A program made the translations under genes and the position numbers. Shown piece after piece: positions 55,560-64,000 of a DNA stretch of 64,000 nt (positions are counted from its first letter, which is position 1; every line of letters begins with the position of its first letter). The notes under the pieces were generated by a model, which did not search any database, was not told where the DNA came from, and saw nothing but the letters and a program-made list of their open reading frames with translations. Location of the stretch: NCBI GenBank assembly GCA_002368155.1, contig AP018180.1:4135380-4199379 (forward strand), given 5' to 3'. The stretch is from Nostoc carneum NIES-2107 (lineage in GTDB: Bacteria; Cyanobacteriota; Cyanobacteriia; Cyanobacteriales; Nostocaceae).

Positions 55560-56087
55560 ATGGAGAAGGGCTTTGATGGTCTTATAGATCTCAGTCCCTC
55601 CAAACCTAACCTTCCTGATTTTGTTGTCTATTTATTGATATGGGAGGTCAAATTGCAGAGAAGGTGTGACCGAAATCGGAAACGCTCAAAACGGCGTGCT
55701 ATCTACTGTCCATGCCACGGCTGCTATCTCGATAGCGTCAGTCAAAAATATCAGCTGTATGCTACTCAAGCAGGACAGTTGCAGCAGCGAGGTATAAGTA
55801 GGCGTAATGCATTGATGCTAGTAGCAAATCAAGGTGCAGTATTAATAGAAGGAGAATGGCTAGAGGCATTTTGGTGCGATCAGTGCCAGCAAACCAAGTG
55901 GTATCACGTCCATAGGTGCGGTGAGCGGACATATGAACTTTCACTAGCACCAAGAGAGCTTTGGCAACAGGTAACAGGAGTCAATCATCCTGAAGGAAAC
56001 CCTTCTGTAGGCGAGTTTACTCGCAGACAAGCAAGAGTACTTGGCTATAAAAGTATTAAAGATTTTCATTTTGTAGGTCAGTATTAA
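55560..56087 (+). CDS. Conserved cyanobacterial zinc-motif protein
   Basis: A 175-residue protein with CPCHGCYLDSVSQKYQLYAT and a second cysteine cluster, FWCDQCQQTKWYHVHRC, together a likely zinc site. I recognise the pattern as a conserved cyanobacterial family without function, often found by exopolysaccharide genes. The first 45 residues are not conserved-looking, so the true start may be one of the later Met/Leu codons near residue 30. It lies 24 bp before the ABC permease gene and is probably in its operon. Confidence 0.7.
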   Translation: MEKGFDGLIDLSPSKPNLPDFVVYLLIWEVKLQRRCDRNRKRSKRRAIYCPCHGCYLDSVSQKYQLYATQAGQLQQRGISRRNALMLVANQGAVLIEGEWLEAFWCDQCQQTKWYHVHRCGERTYELSLAPRELWQQVTGVNHPEGNPSVGEFTRRQARVLGYKSIKDFHFVGQY

Positions 56088-56111
56088 AAATCTTCAACCA
56101 ATACCTAACTT

Positions 56112-56957
56112 ATGAATAGCCAAGAAATTACACAATCTCAGCCAGAATTAGTAATTGAAGCTGGACGTACAGAACAGCAGTATTGGAAAGACCTATGGCG
56201 TTATCGCGAGCTCTTATATTTTCTTGCTTGGCGTGATATTTTGGTGCGTTACAAACAAACCTTTATTGGTATAGCTTGGGCACTTATTCGGCCATTTTTA
56301 ACAATGGTAGTGTTTACTGTAGTTTTTGGTAACTTAGCGAAATTACCTTCAGAAGGTGCGCCTTATCCAATTTTGGTGTTTGCTGCTATGTTACCTTGGC
56401 AGTTTTTTTCCAATGCTTTAGGTGAGTGCAGTAACAGTTTGATTGCTAATGCCAACCTGATATCTAAGGTCTACTTTCCGCGTTTGATTGTACCCATCAG
56501 TGCAGTAACTGTCAGCTTCGTTGACTTTATGATTTCTGGCATAATTTTGCTAGGATTAATGGCTTGGTATAATTTTATTCCTGGTTGGCGAATACTAACA
56601 TTGCCTTTATTTATAGCTATTGCCTTTGCAGCTTCTATGGGAGTAGGGCTTTGGCTAGCAGCATTAAATGTAGAATATCGAGATTTCCGCTATATTGTGC
56701 CATTTATCATGCAATTTGGCCTATATATATCACCAGTAGGCTTTAGTAGTAGTGTTGTCCCAGAAAAGTGGCGTTTACTCTATTCTTTAAACCCAATGGT
56801 GGGGGTAATTGATGGTTTTCGCTGGGCAATTATAGGAGGAGATTCAAGTATTTACTTGCCAGGGTTTATATTATCCATGTTATTAGTTGCCTTTTTACTG
56901 ATAACTGGTATCTGGTATTTCCGCAGAATGGAACGGACGTTTGCTGATGTAATTTAG
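56112..56957 (+). CDS. wzm: Polysaccharide ABC exporter permease (Wzm-like)
   Basis: A 281-residue membrane protein of the ABC-2 polysaccharide export family. After an amphipathic N-terminus (RYRELLYFLAWRDILVRYKQ, a hallmark of Wzm/TagG permeases) it has six helices, with the conserved FAAMLPWQFFSNALGECSNS and YISPVGFSSSVVPEKWRLLY segments. It exports a lipid-linked glycan with the ATPase encoded 15 bp downstream. Confidence 0.92.
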   Translation: MNSQEITQSQPELVIEAGRTEQQYWKDLWRYRELLYFLAWRDILVRYKQTFIGIAWALIRPFLTMVVFTVVFGNLAKLPSEGAPYPILVFAAMLPWQFFSNALGECSNSLIANANLISKVYFPRLIVPISAVTVSFVDFMISGIILLGLMAWYNFIPGWRILTLPLFIAIAFAASMGVGLWLAALNVEYRDFRYIVPFIMQFGLYISPVGFSSSVVPEKWRLLYSLNPMVGVIDGFRWAIIGGDSSIYLPGFILSMLLVAFLLITGIWYFRRMERTFADVI

Positions 56958-56972
56958 CAAGGAGCAAAGCAG

Positions 56973-58250
56973 ATGTCTGATGTTGTAATTAATGTAGAGA
57001 ATTTAGGTAAAAAATATATTCTTAGTCATCAGCAGGAGCGTTCTGGCCGCTACCGCTATAAGGCTCTGCGTGATGTCATTGCAGATGGAGCTAAATCCCT
57101 CGCTCAAAGATTTATCAAACCTGCTGCTAAAGAATTGTCCAATCCAGCCCGAGAAGAGTTTTGGGCATTGAATGATGTTTCCTTTGACATTAAGCAAGGT
57201 GAAGCCATTGGTATTATTGGGCGTAATGGTGCTGGTAAATCGACACTTTTAAAAGTTTTAAGCCGCATCACAGAACCAACTACAGGACGTATTGCTATTA
57301 AAGGTCGAGTAGCAAGCCTCTTAGAAGTAGGTACAGGATTTCACCCAGAATTAACTGGGAGAGAGAACATCTACCTCAACGGTTCTGTGTTAGGTATGAG
57401 TGGATTTGAAATCCGGAAGAAATTTGATGAGATAGTTGCTTTTGCTGAGGTAGAAAAGTTTTTAGACACACCAGTAAAACGCTATTCTTCCGGGATGTAT
57501 GTGCGCCTGGCTTTTTCTGTAGCAGCCCATTTAGAACCAGAGATTTTAATTGTTGATGAAGTTTTAGCTGTAGGCGATTCTTCTTTTCAAAAGAAATGCT
57601 TAGGAAAAATGGGAGATGTAGCAACCAAAGAAGGGCGCACCGTCTTATTTGTGAGCCATAGTATGCAAGCGATCGCTCAGTTAACACAACGGTGTATCTT
57701 ACTTTCCAAAGGTAAAGTGCAGTTTGAAGGCAATACTGGCAAAGCTGTGCAATTATATCTGGCAGGTCATCAAGACGAAGCAGTTAAATCTGCCTATTAT
57801 CAAGCACCTGTCAATAAAGCTGGTAACTACGTAGCTTGGGCAAAAGTAGAGGCTTCAGAAGGGCAAGGTATTCACTGTTGGGGTAAACCAATTGTCTTTG
57901 AGTTTGCCCTCCATGTAGCTCAACCCCATGAAAGTCTCTGGTTCTCGTTTCAAATAGTTAGCGCCCTGCAACAACCCATTTGTATTTTTTGGTATTACGA
58001 ACCCCAAGCGCCATTTCGGCGTGAGCCAGGAACATTTATTATTCGATGTGAAATACCAACATTAAGGTTATATATGGGTTCCTATACCTTAACAACATGG
58101 TTTTCTGAGCGCCGTAGCGAAACCCTGCTAGAAAACTTGAGAGGAATTTGCGAGTTTGAAGTTAGTATGCATAATTTCGAGCGGACAGAATATCAATGGC
58201 AACCTGATGAATGTACTTACTTAGAAAAGGCTACATGGAAAATGGTCTAA
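56973..58250 (+). CDS. wzt: Polysaccharide ABC exporter ATPase (Wzt-like) with C-terminal glycan-binding domain
   Basis: A 425-residue ATPase. Walker A is GIIGRNGAGKSTLLK, the signature region RYSSGMYVRLAFSVAAHLEP and Walker B ILIVDEVLAVGD, as in Wzt/TagH. About 160 residues after position 260 form a Wzt_C-like beta-sandwich (VAWAKVEASEGQGIHCWGKP, EFALHVAQPHESLWFSFQIV) that recognises the capped end of the exported polymer in known systems. It forms an operon with wzm and is followed by a strong terminator at 58317. Confidence 0.92.
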   Translation: MSDVVINVENLGKKYILSHQQERSGRYRYKALRDVIADGAKSLAQRFIKPAAKELSNPAREEFWALNDVSFDIKQGEAIGIIGRNGAGKSTLLKVLSRITEPTTGRIAIKGRVASLLEVGTGFHPELTGRENIYLNGSVLGMSGFEIRKKFDEIVAFAEVEKFLDTPVKRYSSGMYVRLAFSVAAHLEPEILIVDEVLAVGDSSFQKKCLGKMGDVATKEGRTVLFVSHSMQAIAQLTQRCILLSKGKVQFEGNTGKAVQLYLAGHQDEAVKSAYYQAPVNKAGNYVAWAKVEASEGQGIHCWGKPIVFEFALHVAQPHESLWFSFQIVSALQQPICIFWYYEPQAPFRREPGTFIIRCEIPTLRLYMGSYTLTTWFSERRSETLLENLRGICEFEVSMHNFERTEYQWQPDECTYLEKATWKMV

Positions 58251-58561
58251 ATATTCAATTAGCAACTAATTAACAAATAACAAACAGCTTTGCATTATCG
58301 AGAATTATATTTTTTCAAATCCAAGTAACACTGTTACTTGGATTTTTTACTAGATTATATCATTATTTTAATCTATTTTATCTATTATTTTTAGTATTAA
58401 AAAATCAGGCGGCAGACATATATATAAGAACGCATAAATACTCCGTGATCACAAGTAATCCATGTGTTATCAGCATAATTAGACTAGGCAAGAACAATTA
58501 TGATTAAATAATTGTTCTTGCTATTAACTGTTTTATTAAGTAAGGCTAAAAACCATCTTTT
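58251..58561. other. Intergenic region with the wzt terminator
   Basis: 311 bp holding the terminator at 58317-58348, then AT-rich sequence with a TAATTGTTCTTG / CAAGAACAATTA inverted pair near 58489-58520. The promoter of the 1529-residue protein gene should lie here. Confidence 0.5.
58317..58348 (+). terminator. Rho-independent terminator after wzt
   Basis: AAATCCAAGTAA, loop CACTG, TTACTTGGATTT and three more T: a perfect 12-bp stem with a T tail, 66 bases after the wzt stop codon. Confidence 0.85.
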
Positions 58562-61500
58562 ATGATATTCCCAAGACGTTATGCCAGATATATTTTGGCA
58601 TTTTTCTGTAGTTTGCTCTTGGTTGTTAGCCAAGTAAAAGTAGCCTTTCCTCAAAACTCGGTAGGCTTGAAGCAGGTAAAAAATAACTCTGGTACTGCAA
58701 TAACTTCCCTTGCCTTCAGTGCGGATGGTAAGAAGATAGCAACTGCGACAAATGATTCGAGAATCATCATTTCGGATGCACAAACTGGCCAAGAGCAACG
58801 AACCCTTAAAGGACATGAAGGTCTCTCTGTAACAAAAGTAGCCTTCAATCCCAAAGGAGGTAAGCTTGCTAGTGTGGGTCGAGATACCGTACTACGGATA
58901 TGGGATGTAGAAACTGGAGAACAAACCCAGAGTCAAACTGGTCACGAAAACCCTACTAAGACAGTTGCTTACGCTCCTGATGGTTTAATAGCTACGGCAG
59001 GGGAAGATACTAGAATCACTTTGTGGAATGGAGATAAAATCCTCCGCATCTTGCAGGGTCATCTTGGATTTGTTAACGACCTTGCTTTTAGTGCAGATGG
59101 TAAAAGGTTAGTCAGTTGCTCAGAAGATGCCCGAATTATCCTTTGGGATGTAGTATCTGGTAAAAAAGTTTTGACTCTACGTGGTCATGCTGCTGGAGTT
59201 ACATCCGTAGCATTTAGTCCCGATGGAGGGCTTTTAGCTAGCGGCGGCAAAGATGGTACAGTCAGACTCTGGAATTTAGTCAAGAACACAGGTACGCAAA
59301 GCCAGATCCTTGAAGGGACAAGTAAAGTAATTACAACAGTTGCATTCAGCCCCAATGGTAAGTTCTTGGCTGCTGCGGGTGCAGGAGACAGAGCTTTTGT
59401 GTGGAACTTAGCAAATGGTAAATTACTCAAAAACCTAGCGAAAAATAAAGCTGCTAAGACCAATATAGTTGCCTTTAATCCAGCTGATGATAATAGCTTG
59501 GTTATAGGAGACGATGACGGTGAGATTTCAGATTGGGATGTAGCCCAGGGAACTAAAAAGAAAAGTCGCCAAGTATCTGCTAAAGCTTCTCAACAAAAGA
59601 GCTTAAAAATCCAGAAATCTGATCATCAAATCAGCGACGGTAATGTTATTTCTGGTTCTGAAACTCTCCTAGCTGCCATACCATCTCCACCAGGAGGGCC
59701 GATTCTGGTGGTGACTAGTAGTGCCAACAAATTTGGGGACTACTATGCTGAAATTTTGCGTAATGAAGGATTTAACTACTTCAACGTCAGTGATATTTCC
59801 GCAGTTACTTCTCAAACCTTAAGCAACTATGATGTTGTCATACTGGCTGAGATGGCTCTTAACTCCACTCAAGTGACAACATTGACTAATTGGGTGAACA
59901 GTGGTGGAAATCTAATTGCCATGCATCCTGACAAGCAACTAGCTAGTTTGTTAGGTCTGACAGATGCAGGTTCAACCTTAAGTGAAGGCTATTTACTTGT
60001 AGACACCTCTAAAGCTCCTGGCAATGGTATTGTCAATCAAACCATCCAGTTTCATGGCACAGCAGACCGTTATAACTTAAATGGTGCCGATAGTGTTGCT
60101 ACACTCTATAGCAATGCGACAACAGCGACTGCTAATAATAATCCAGCCATCACACTGCGTAATGTTGGTAGTGGTAAAGCCGCCGCATTTACTTACGATT
60201 TAGCGCGTTCAGTAGTCTACACTCGTCAAGGTAATCCCGCTTGGGCAGGACAGGAGCGTGATGGATTTTCTCCCATTCGCTCTGATGACCAATTCTATGG
60301 CGCTGCCAACTTTGATCCAAAGTCAGATTGGGTAAACCTTGACAAGGTTGCTATTCCGCAAGCAGATGAGCAACAGCGCTTGTTGGCGAACCTAATTACC
60401 AAAATGAACTTGGCTAAAAAGCCACTACCGCATTTCTGGTATTTCCCTAATGGCAAAAAAGCAGTTGTACTGATGAGCGGTGACGATCATGGTAATGGTG
60501 GAACCATACCTCGTTTTGACCAGTACATAGCATTTAGCCCAGCTAATTGTTCAGTTGACAATTGGGAGTGTATTCGTGGTACTTCCTATGTCTACACTAC
60601 TGTACCGTTCACCAATGCTCAAGCAGCAGATTACAATGCAAAAGGCTTTGAAATTGCCTTGCACGTTAATACAGGCTGTGCAGATTACACAACGACTTCA
60701 CTGAATAGTAATTACACTCAACAACTCAGTGCATTTAGTAGCAAGTTCCCTAGCCTACCTGCGCCTACAACCCAAAGGCACCATTGTTTGGTATGGAGTG
60801 ATTGGTCTGGTACACCGGAATTAGAGCTGAGTAAAGGGATACGGCTTGATACTACCTATTATTACTGGCCACCCACTTGGATTTTGGATCGCCCAGGATT
60901 CTTTACTGGTAGTGGTATGCCAATGCGTTTAACCAAGTCAGATGGTACATTGATTGATGTTTATAAGGCAGCTACCCAAATGACTGATGAATCAGGTCAG
61001 TCATTTCCTTATACTGTCAATACACTACTAGATCGGGCTATAGGCGCAGAAGGATACTACGGTATTTTTACCGTTAATGCTCACACAGATAACAGTAGTA
61101 CAGGTTCTCAACAAGAATCGGATGATGTTGTCGCCGCAGCTAAAGCTCGTGGTGTACCAGTTGTTTCTGCTCGTCAAGTGCTAACGTGGCTTGATGCTCG
61201 TAATAATTCGACTTTTGACTCTATAGTATGGACTCCTGGCCAGACAAATCCCCAGACTAGCAGCACATTAAGCTTTAATATCACTAAGGCTACTGGTACA
61301 ACTGGTTTACAAACAATGCTACCAACTAGGTCTAGCAACGGTATCCTCAGCAGTATTACTCGTAACGGCAGCACTGTTTATACGCCATCTACTGGCAAGA
61401 CTGAGGGTATAAAAGGTATTGAGTATGCGATTTTCTCTGGTGATACTGGTAATTATGTTGCTACTTATGACCCAGACACAACATCTCCACAGGTAATAAC

Positions 61501-63151
61501 GGATATTACACTTTCTCCTCCATCCCCTGCTAATGGATCGACAAACATCAGTGTTGGGACAACAGTGTCAGCTACTTTTAACGAAACAATTGATGCAGCA
61601 ACAATTAATACCAGTTCCTTTGAATTGAGAGACTCATCGAACGCGTTGGTAACTGCTACGGTCACCTATGATGCTGCAACGCGTACTGCTAAATTGAATC
61701 CGATCGCAAATTTGGCGAATAACACTACCTATACTGCTACCTTGAAAGGCGGAATAGTCAAGGATCAAGCAGCTAATGCATTAGCTGCTAACTTTACTTG
61801 GTCTTTTACTACCGCAGGATTAGTTTGTTCTGAGCAGCAACCTTGTAGTATTTGGACTAATTCCACAGTCCCAACTAACCAATCGGAAAACGACAACAAT
61901 GCTGTAGAACTGGGAGTCAAGTTTCGTTCGGATATCGATGGCTACATAACTGGTATTCGCTTCTACAAAGGTAATACCAACACAGGCAGTTATATTGTCA
62001 ACCTGTGGAACAGCAATGGTCAGAATCTAGGTACAGCTAGTCTTAACAGTTTGAGTGCTTCCGGCTGGCAACAAGCCAAATTTGCTAGCCCAGTAGCAAT
62101 TACTGCTAACACCACGTATGTAGCTTCCTATTACACAAGTATTGGCAGATACGCAGCTGATAATAGCTTCTTTGCTAGTTCTGGTGTGGTGAAAGCACCA
62201 TTAACCGCCTTAAGTAATAGTGCAGGTGGAGGTAATGGTGTTTACAAATATGGTAGTAGCGGATTTCCCAACAATACTTATCAATCCAGCAACTACTGGG
62301 TAGATGTTTTATTCAGCCCAACTGTAGCCACAGACACAACACCTCCCACAGTTATTTCCACCACTCCTAGTAACAGTGCCACAGGTATTGCTATTAACAC
62401 AACAGTCAAAGCAACCTTCAGTGAAGCTATGAATTCGGCAACTATTAGTAGTAGCACTTTTCAGTTGCTCGGCCCAAACAACACAATAGTCAATGCTAGC
62501 GTTACTTATGATACGGCAACCAAGACAGCAACATTGACACCAAGCACCGCCTTGGCAGCTAATACTTCCTATACTGCTACTATTACTAGTGGGGTCAAAG
62601 ACATTGCAGGTAATGCCTTAGCACAGAACTATATCTGGTCATTTACTACGGGTAGTGGAATCACCCTTTGGGATAACTCAATCACTCCAACTGTCTTACA
62701 AGACTCAGATACTGGTGCAGTCAACTTAGGTGTGAAGTTCCGCTCCGACGTGAATGGTTATATCAAAGCGATTCGTTTCTACAAAGGAAACAGCAATACA
62801 GCAAACTATACCGTCAACCTTTGGGATAACAGTTCTCAGTCAAGTATCGGAACTGCTTCTGTGAGTAATGTGAGTGGTACTGGTTGGCAGACAGTTAACT
62901 TTACTACCCCAGTGGCAATTACAGCTAATACAGTTTATGTAGCTTCTTACTTGACAACTATTGGTCGTTATTCAGTTAACCAAAATTACTTTACAAACTC
63001 TGGTGTAGATACTGCACCACTTCATGCTTTGCAAAATGGCGTGAATGGTGGTAACGGAGTTTATCGTTACAGTTCAACGGTTGGCTTTCCTAACTCAACT
63101 TATCAATCCAGCAACTACTGGGTGGATGTTGTGTTTAGTACAACACCTTAG
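58562..63151 (+). CDS. Secreted mosaic protein: WD40, deacetylase-like, Ig-like and DUF4082 domains
   Basis: A 1529-residue protein with a signal peptide (about 1-30). Order of parts: seven WD40 blades (about 38-330, e.g. VTSVAFSPDGGLLASGGKDG); a glutamine-amidotransferase/ThuA-like segment at about 380-540 (SNYDVVILAEMALNSTQVTT); a carbohydrate-deacetylase-like domain at about 620-870 with VVLMSGDDHGNG, FEIALHVNTGC and FTVNAHTDN; a Big_5-type Ig domain (about 980-1080); DUF4082; a second Big_5; a second DUF4082 to the end. DUF4082 (VKFRSDIDGYITGIRFYKGN) is a beta-sandwich often attached to surface enzymes. It may modify exported glycan. ATG at 58562; an EPS exporter lies just upstream. Confidence 0.85.
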   Translation: MIFPRRYARYILAFFCSLLLVVSQVKVAFPQNSVGLKQVKNNSGTAITSLAFSADGKKIATATNDSRIIISDAQTGQEQRTLKGHEGLSVTKVAFNPKGGKLASVGRDTVLRIWDVETGEQTQSQTGHENPTKTVAYAPDGLIATAGEDTRITLWNGDKILRILQGHLGFVNDLAFSADGKRLVSCSEDARIILWDVVSGKKVLTLRGHAAGVTSVAFSPDGGLLASGGKDGTVRLWNLVKNTGTQSQILEGTSKVITTVAFSPNGKFLAAAGAGDRAFVWNLANGKLLKNLAKNKAAKTNIVAFNPADDNSLVIGDDDGEISDWDVAQGTKKKSRQVSAKASQQKSLKIQKSDHQISDGNVISGSETLLAAIPSPPGGPILVVTSSANKFGDYYAEILRNEGFNYFNVSDISAVTSQTLSNYDVVILAEMALNSTQVTTLTNWVNSGGNLIAMHPDKQLASLLGLTDAGSTLSEGYLLVDTSKAPGNGIVNQTIQFHGTADRYNLNGADSVATLYSNATTATANNNPAITLRNVGSGKAAAFTYDLARSVVYTRQGNPAWAGQERDGFSPIRSDDQFYGAANFDPKSDWVNLDKVAIPQADEQQRLLANLITKMNLAKKPLPHFWYFPNGKKAVVLMSGDDHGNGGTIPRFDQYIAFSPANCSVDNWECIRGTSYVYTTVPFTNAQAADYNAKGFEIALHVNTGCADYTTTSLNSNYTQQLSAFSSKFPSLPAPTTQRHHCLVWSDWSGTPELELSKGIRLDTTYYYWPPTWILDRPGFFTGSGMPMRLTKSDGTLIDVYKAATQMTDESGQSFPYTVNTLLDRAIGAEGYYGIFTVNAHTDNSSTGSQQESDDVVAAAKARGVPVVSARQVLTWLDARNNSTFDSIVWTPGQTNPQTSSTLSFNITKATGTTGLQTMLPTRSSNGILSSITRNGSTVYTPSTGKTEGIKGIEYAIFSGDTGNYVATYDPDTTSPQVITDITLSPPSPANGSTNISVGTTVSATFNETIDAATINTSSFELRDSSNALVTATVTYDAATRTAKLNPIANLANNTTYTATLKGGIVKDQAANALAANFTWSFTTAGLVCSEQQPCSIWTNSTVPTNQSENDNNAVELGVKFRSDIDGYITGIRFYKGNTNTGSYIVNLWNSNGQNLGTASLNSLSASGWQQAKFASPVAITANTTYVASYYTSIGRYAADNSFFASSGVVKAPLTALSNSAGGGNGVYKYGSSGFPNNTYQSSNYWVDVLFSPTVATDTTPPTVISTTPSNSATGIAINTTVKATFSEAMNSATISSSTFQLLGPNNTIVNASVTYDTATKTATLTPSTALAANTSYTATITSGVKDIAGNALAQNYIWSFTTGSGITLWDNSITPTVLQDSDTGAVNLGVKFRSDVNGYIKAIRFYKGNSNTANYTVNLWDNSSQSSIGTASVSNVSGTGWQTVNFTTPVAITANTVYVASYLTTIGRYSVNQNYFTNSGVDTAPLHALQNGVNGGNGVYRYSSTVGFPNSTYQSSNYWVDVVFSTTP

Positions 63152-63475
63152 GATGACGCACATATAGAAAACAGGAGGGTAAAAGATAGTTTTGAAATCA
63201 AAACTATTTTTTACCTTTTTGTTTATTCACTAGCAAAAATTTTGACGTGAATCTAATCAGGAACTAGCCATCTACCAAAACTATTTCCCACAATCACTAG
63301 TTTTTGGAAGAATCATACTTATGAGAAGTATTTTATTTATTACTTTAGTTACAAATTTACGGTTACTAATTAATAAAGCAAAAAATATCACAAATTTACG
63401 ACTATTAGAAAACAATTTGTGTAGTCCAAGATTGTTATTTAGCGGTTACTACCAACCTGCAAAGGAAAAAGCTGT
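63152..63475. other. Intergenic region with a terminator
   Basis: Holds the terminator at 63186-63212, then AT-rich sequence before the next gene on the same strand. No other feature seen. Confidence 0.5.
63186..63212 (+). terminator. Rho-independent terminator after the mosaic protein gene
   Basis: ATAGTTTTG, loop AAAT, CAAAACTAT and TTTTT, a 9-bp perfect stem with a T tail, 34 bases after the stop codon. Confidence 0.85.
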
Positions 63476-64000
63476 ATGAGAAAGTGGATGCGTGCGATCG
63501 CAATAGCTATCATTACGGCGCTGCTAACAATCAACCTCAACGGAGATTTTGAATTAAGACCGCAGCTTGTAGGTGCCCAAACGACAACAAACCCGATTGT
63601 TGCTGAAAATGCTTTAACAGGTAATCCCAAATCTGAATGGGATGTTACAGGCGCTGGTAGCTCTAATATTCAAGGTTTTACTACTGATATCAGTTACAAC
63701 CGCGGTGATATAGTCAACTTTAAGATAAAAGCTAGCACCAATACTACTAACTACCGCCTTGATATTTATCGTATGGGTTACTACGCTGGCAACGGTGCCC
63801 GTAAAGTAGCCACTGTGAATCCTACTACACAGCAGATTTCTGATGCTAAAAGTCAACCCGCTTGTCTGACAAACTCTAGCACTGCACTATATGATTGTGG
63901 AAACTGGAAGCAATCGGCAGCTTGGACTATCCCAGCAAACGCCACCTCAGGAATTTATTTTGCCAAGGCCGTATTGACAAGTGGAGCAACAGGTTCTAGC
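63476..64000 (+). CDS. Secreted DMFase-like/DUF4082-type protein, N-terminal part (cut by window end)
   Basis: The first 175 codons of a gene that runs off the window. From the ATG at 63476 a signal peptide (MRKWMRAIAIAIITALLTIN) leads to GNPKSEWDVTGAGSSNIQGF and VNFKIKASTNTTNYRLDIYR then MGYYAGNGARKVATV. I know this start from large cyanobacterial and actinobacterial proteins with an N,N-dimethylformamidase-beta-like domain, often ending in Ig-like and DUF4082 domains. It is thus a likely functional relative of the upstream mosaic protein. GGAAAAAG upstream is a weak ribosome site. Confidence 0.75.
   Translation, partial: MRKWMRAIAIAIITALLTINLNGDFELRPQLVGAQTTTNPIVAENALTGNPKSEWDVTGAGSSNIQGFTTDISYNRGDIVNFKIKASTNTTNYRLDIYRMGYYAGNGARKVATVNPTTQQISDAKSQPACLTNSSTALYDCGNWKQSAAWTIPANATSGIYFAKAVLTSGATGSS

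Overview
The window is from the chromosome of a filamentous, very probably heterocyst-forming cyanobacterium (Nostocales: Nostoc/Calothrix/Tolypothrix-like). Grounds: many HIP1 octamers (GCGATCGC), heptanucleotide STRR-type repeats, an IS701-type insertion sequence, cyanobacterial hypothetical families (DUF3122, DUF6887/6888) and genes for the heterocyst uptake hydrogenase HupSL. No rRNA, tRNA or CRISPR array was seen.

The main discovery is a 19.3 kb DNA element that splits the hydrogenase small-subunit gene hupS. The hupS body (24793 down to 23879, minus strand) starts at codon 17 of a normal HupS and lacks the proximal-cluster ligand Cys12. The missing 16 codons lie 19,300 bp away, at 44141-44094 on the same strand. 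Both break points carry the same 11 bp, AGAAAGGACAT (24783-24793 and 44083-44093). Recombination between the copies restores an in-frame 320-residue HupS. A XisF-like large serine recombinase starts 31 bp inside one end, and an 11-bp arm (CTATAGAATAA) lies in inverted orientation just inside both ends. The hallmarks are those of an element excised during heterocyst differentiation, like the known nifD, fdxN and hupL elements. hupL itself is intact.

Layout. 0-9 kb: a DUF1648 membrane protein, a TPR protein that looks like the C-terminal half of an NB-ARC/TPR protein, a pyruvate-kinase-like protein, a universal stress protein, phosphoenolpyruvate synthase with repeat DNA inside its coding region, and a small zinc-ribbon protein. 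9-20 kb: PPK2 kinase; a UbiB-like kinase / ABC ATPase / ABC permease operon; mannose-1-phosphate guanylyltransferase; an LCP-family ligase; a pentapeptide protein; MurJ; then decaying toxin-antitoxin and DUF6888 genes next to an IS701-type element. 22-24.8 kb: hupL and the hupS body.

24.8-44.1 kb, the hupS element: recombinase, a type II thioesterase, several MITE-like repeats, a divergent TonB / ExbB-ExbD energy-transducing system, an Ntn-family acylase, a PD-(D/E)XK-like protein, MAPEG, DUF3122 and alpha/beta-hydrolase genes, an IS630 copy, and two AAA-type ATPase genes. 44.1-47.7 kb: the hupS 5' end and its upstream region, then a divergent set (TPR protein, two small membrane proteins, a NifU-C/Rieske fusion) resembling the genes of the extended hyp operon of Nostoc PCC 7120, proposed to help small-subunit maturation.

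47.8-64 kb: an exopolysaccharide export region with a VirB10-like envelope protein, a Wzc-type tyrosine autokinase, a glycosyltransferase, a Wzm/Wzt ABC exporter, a 1529-residue secreted mosaic protein (WD40, deacetylase-like, Ig-like and DUF4082 domains) and the start of a second secreted protein cut by the window end.
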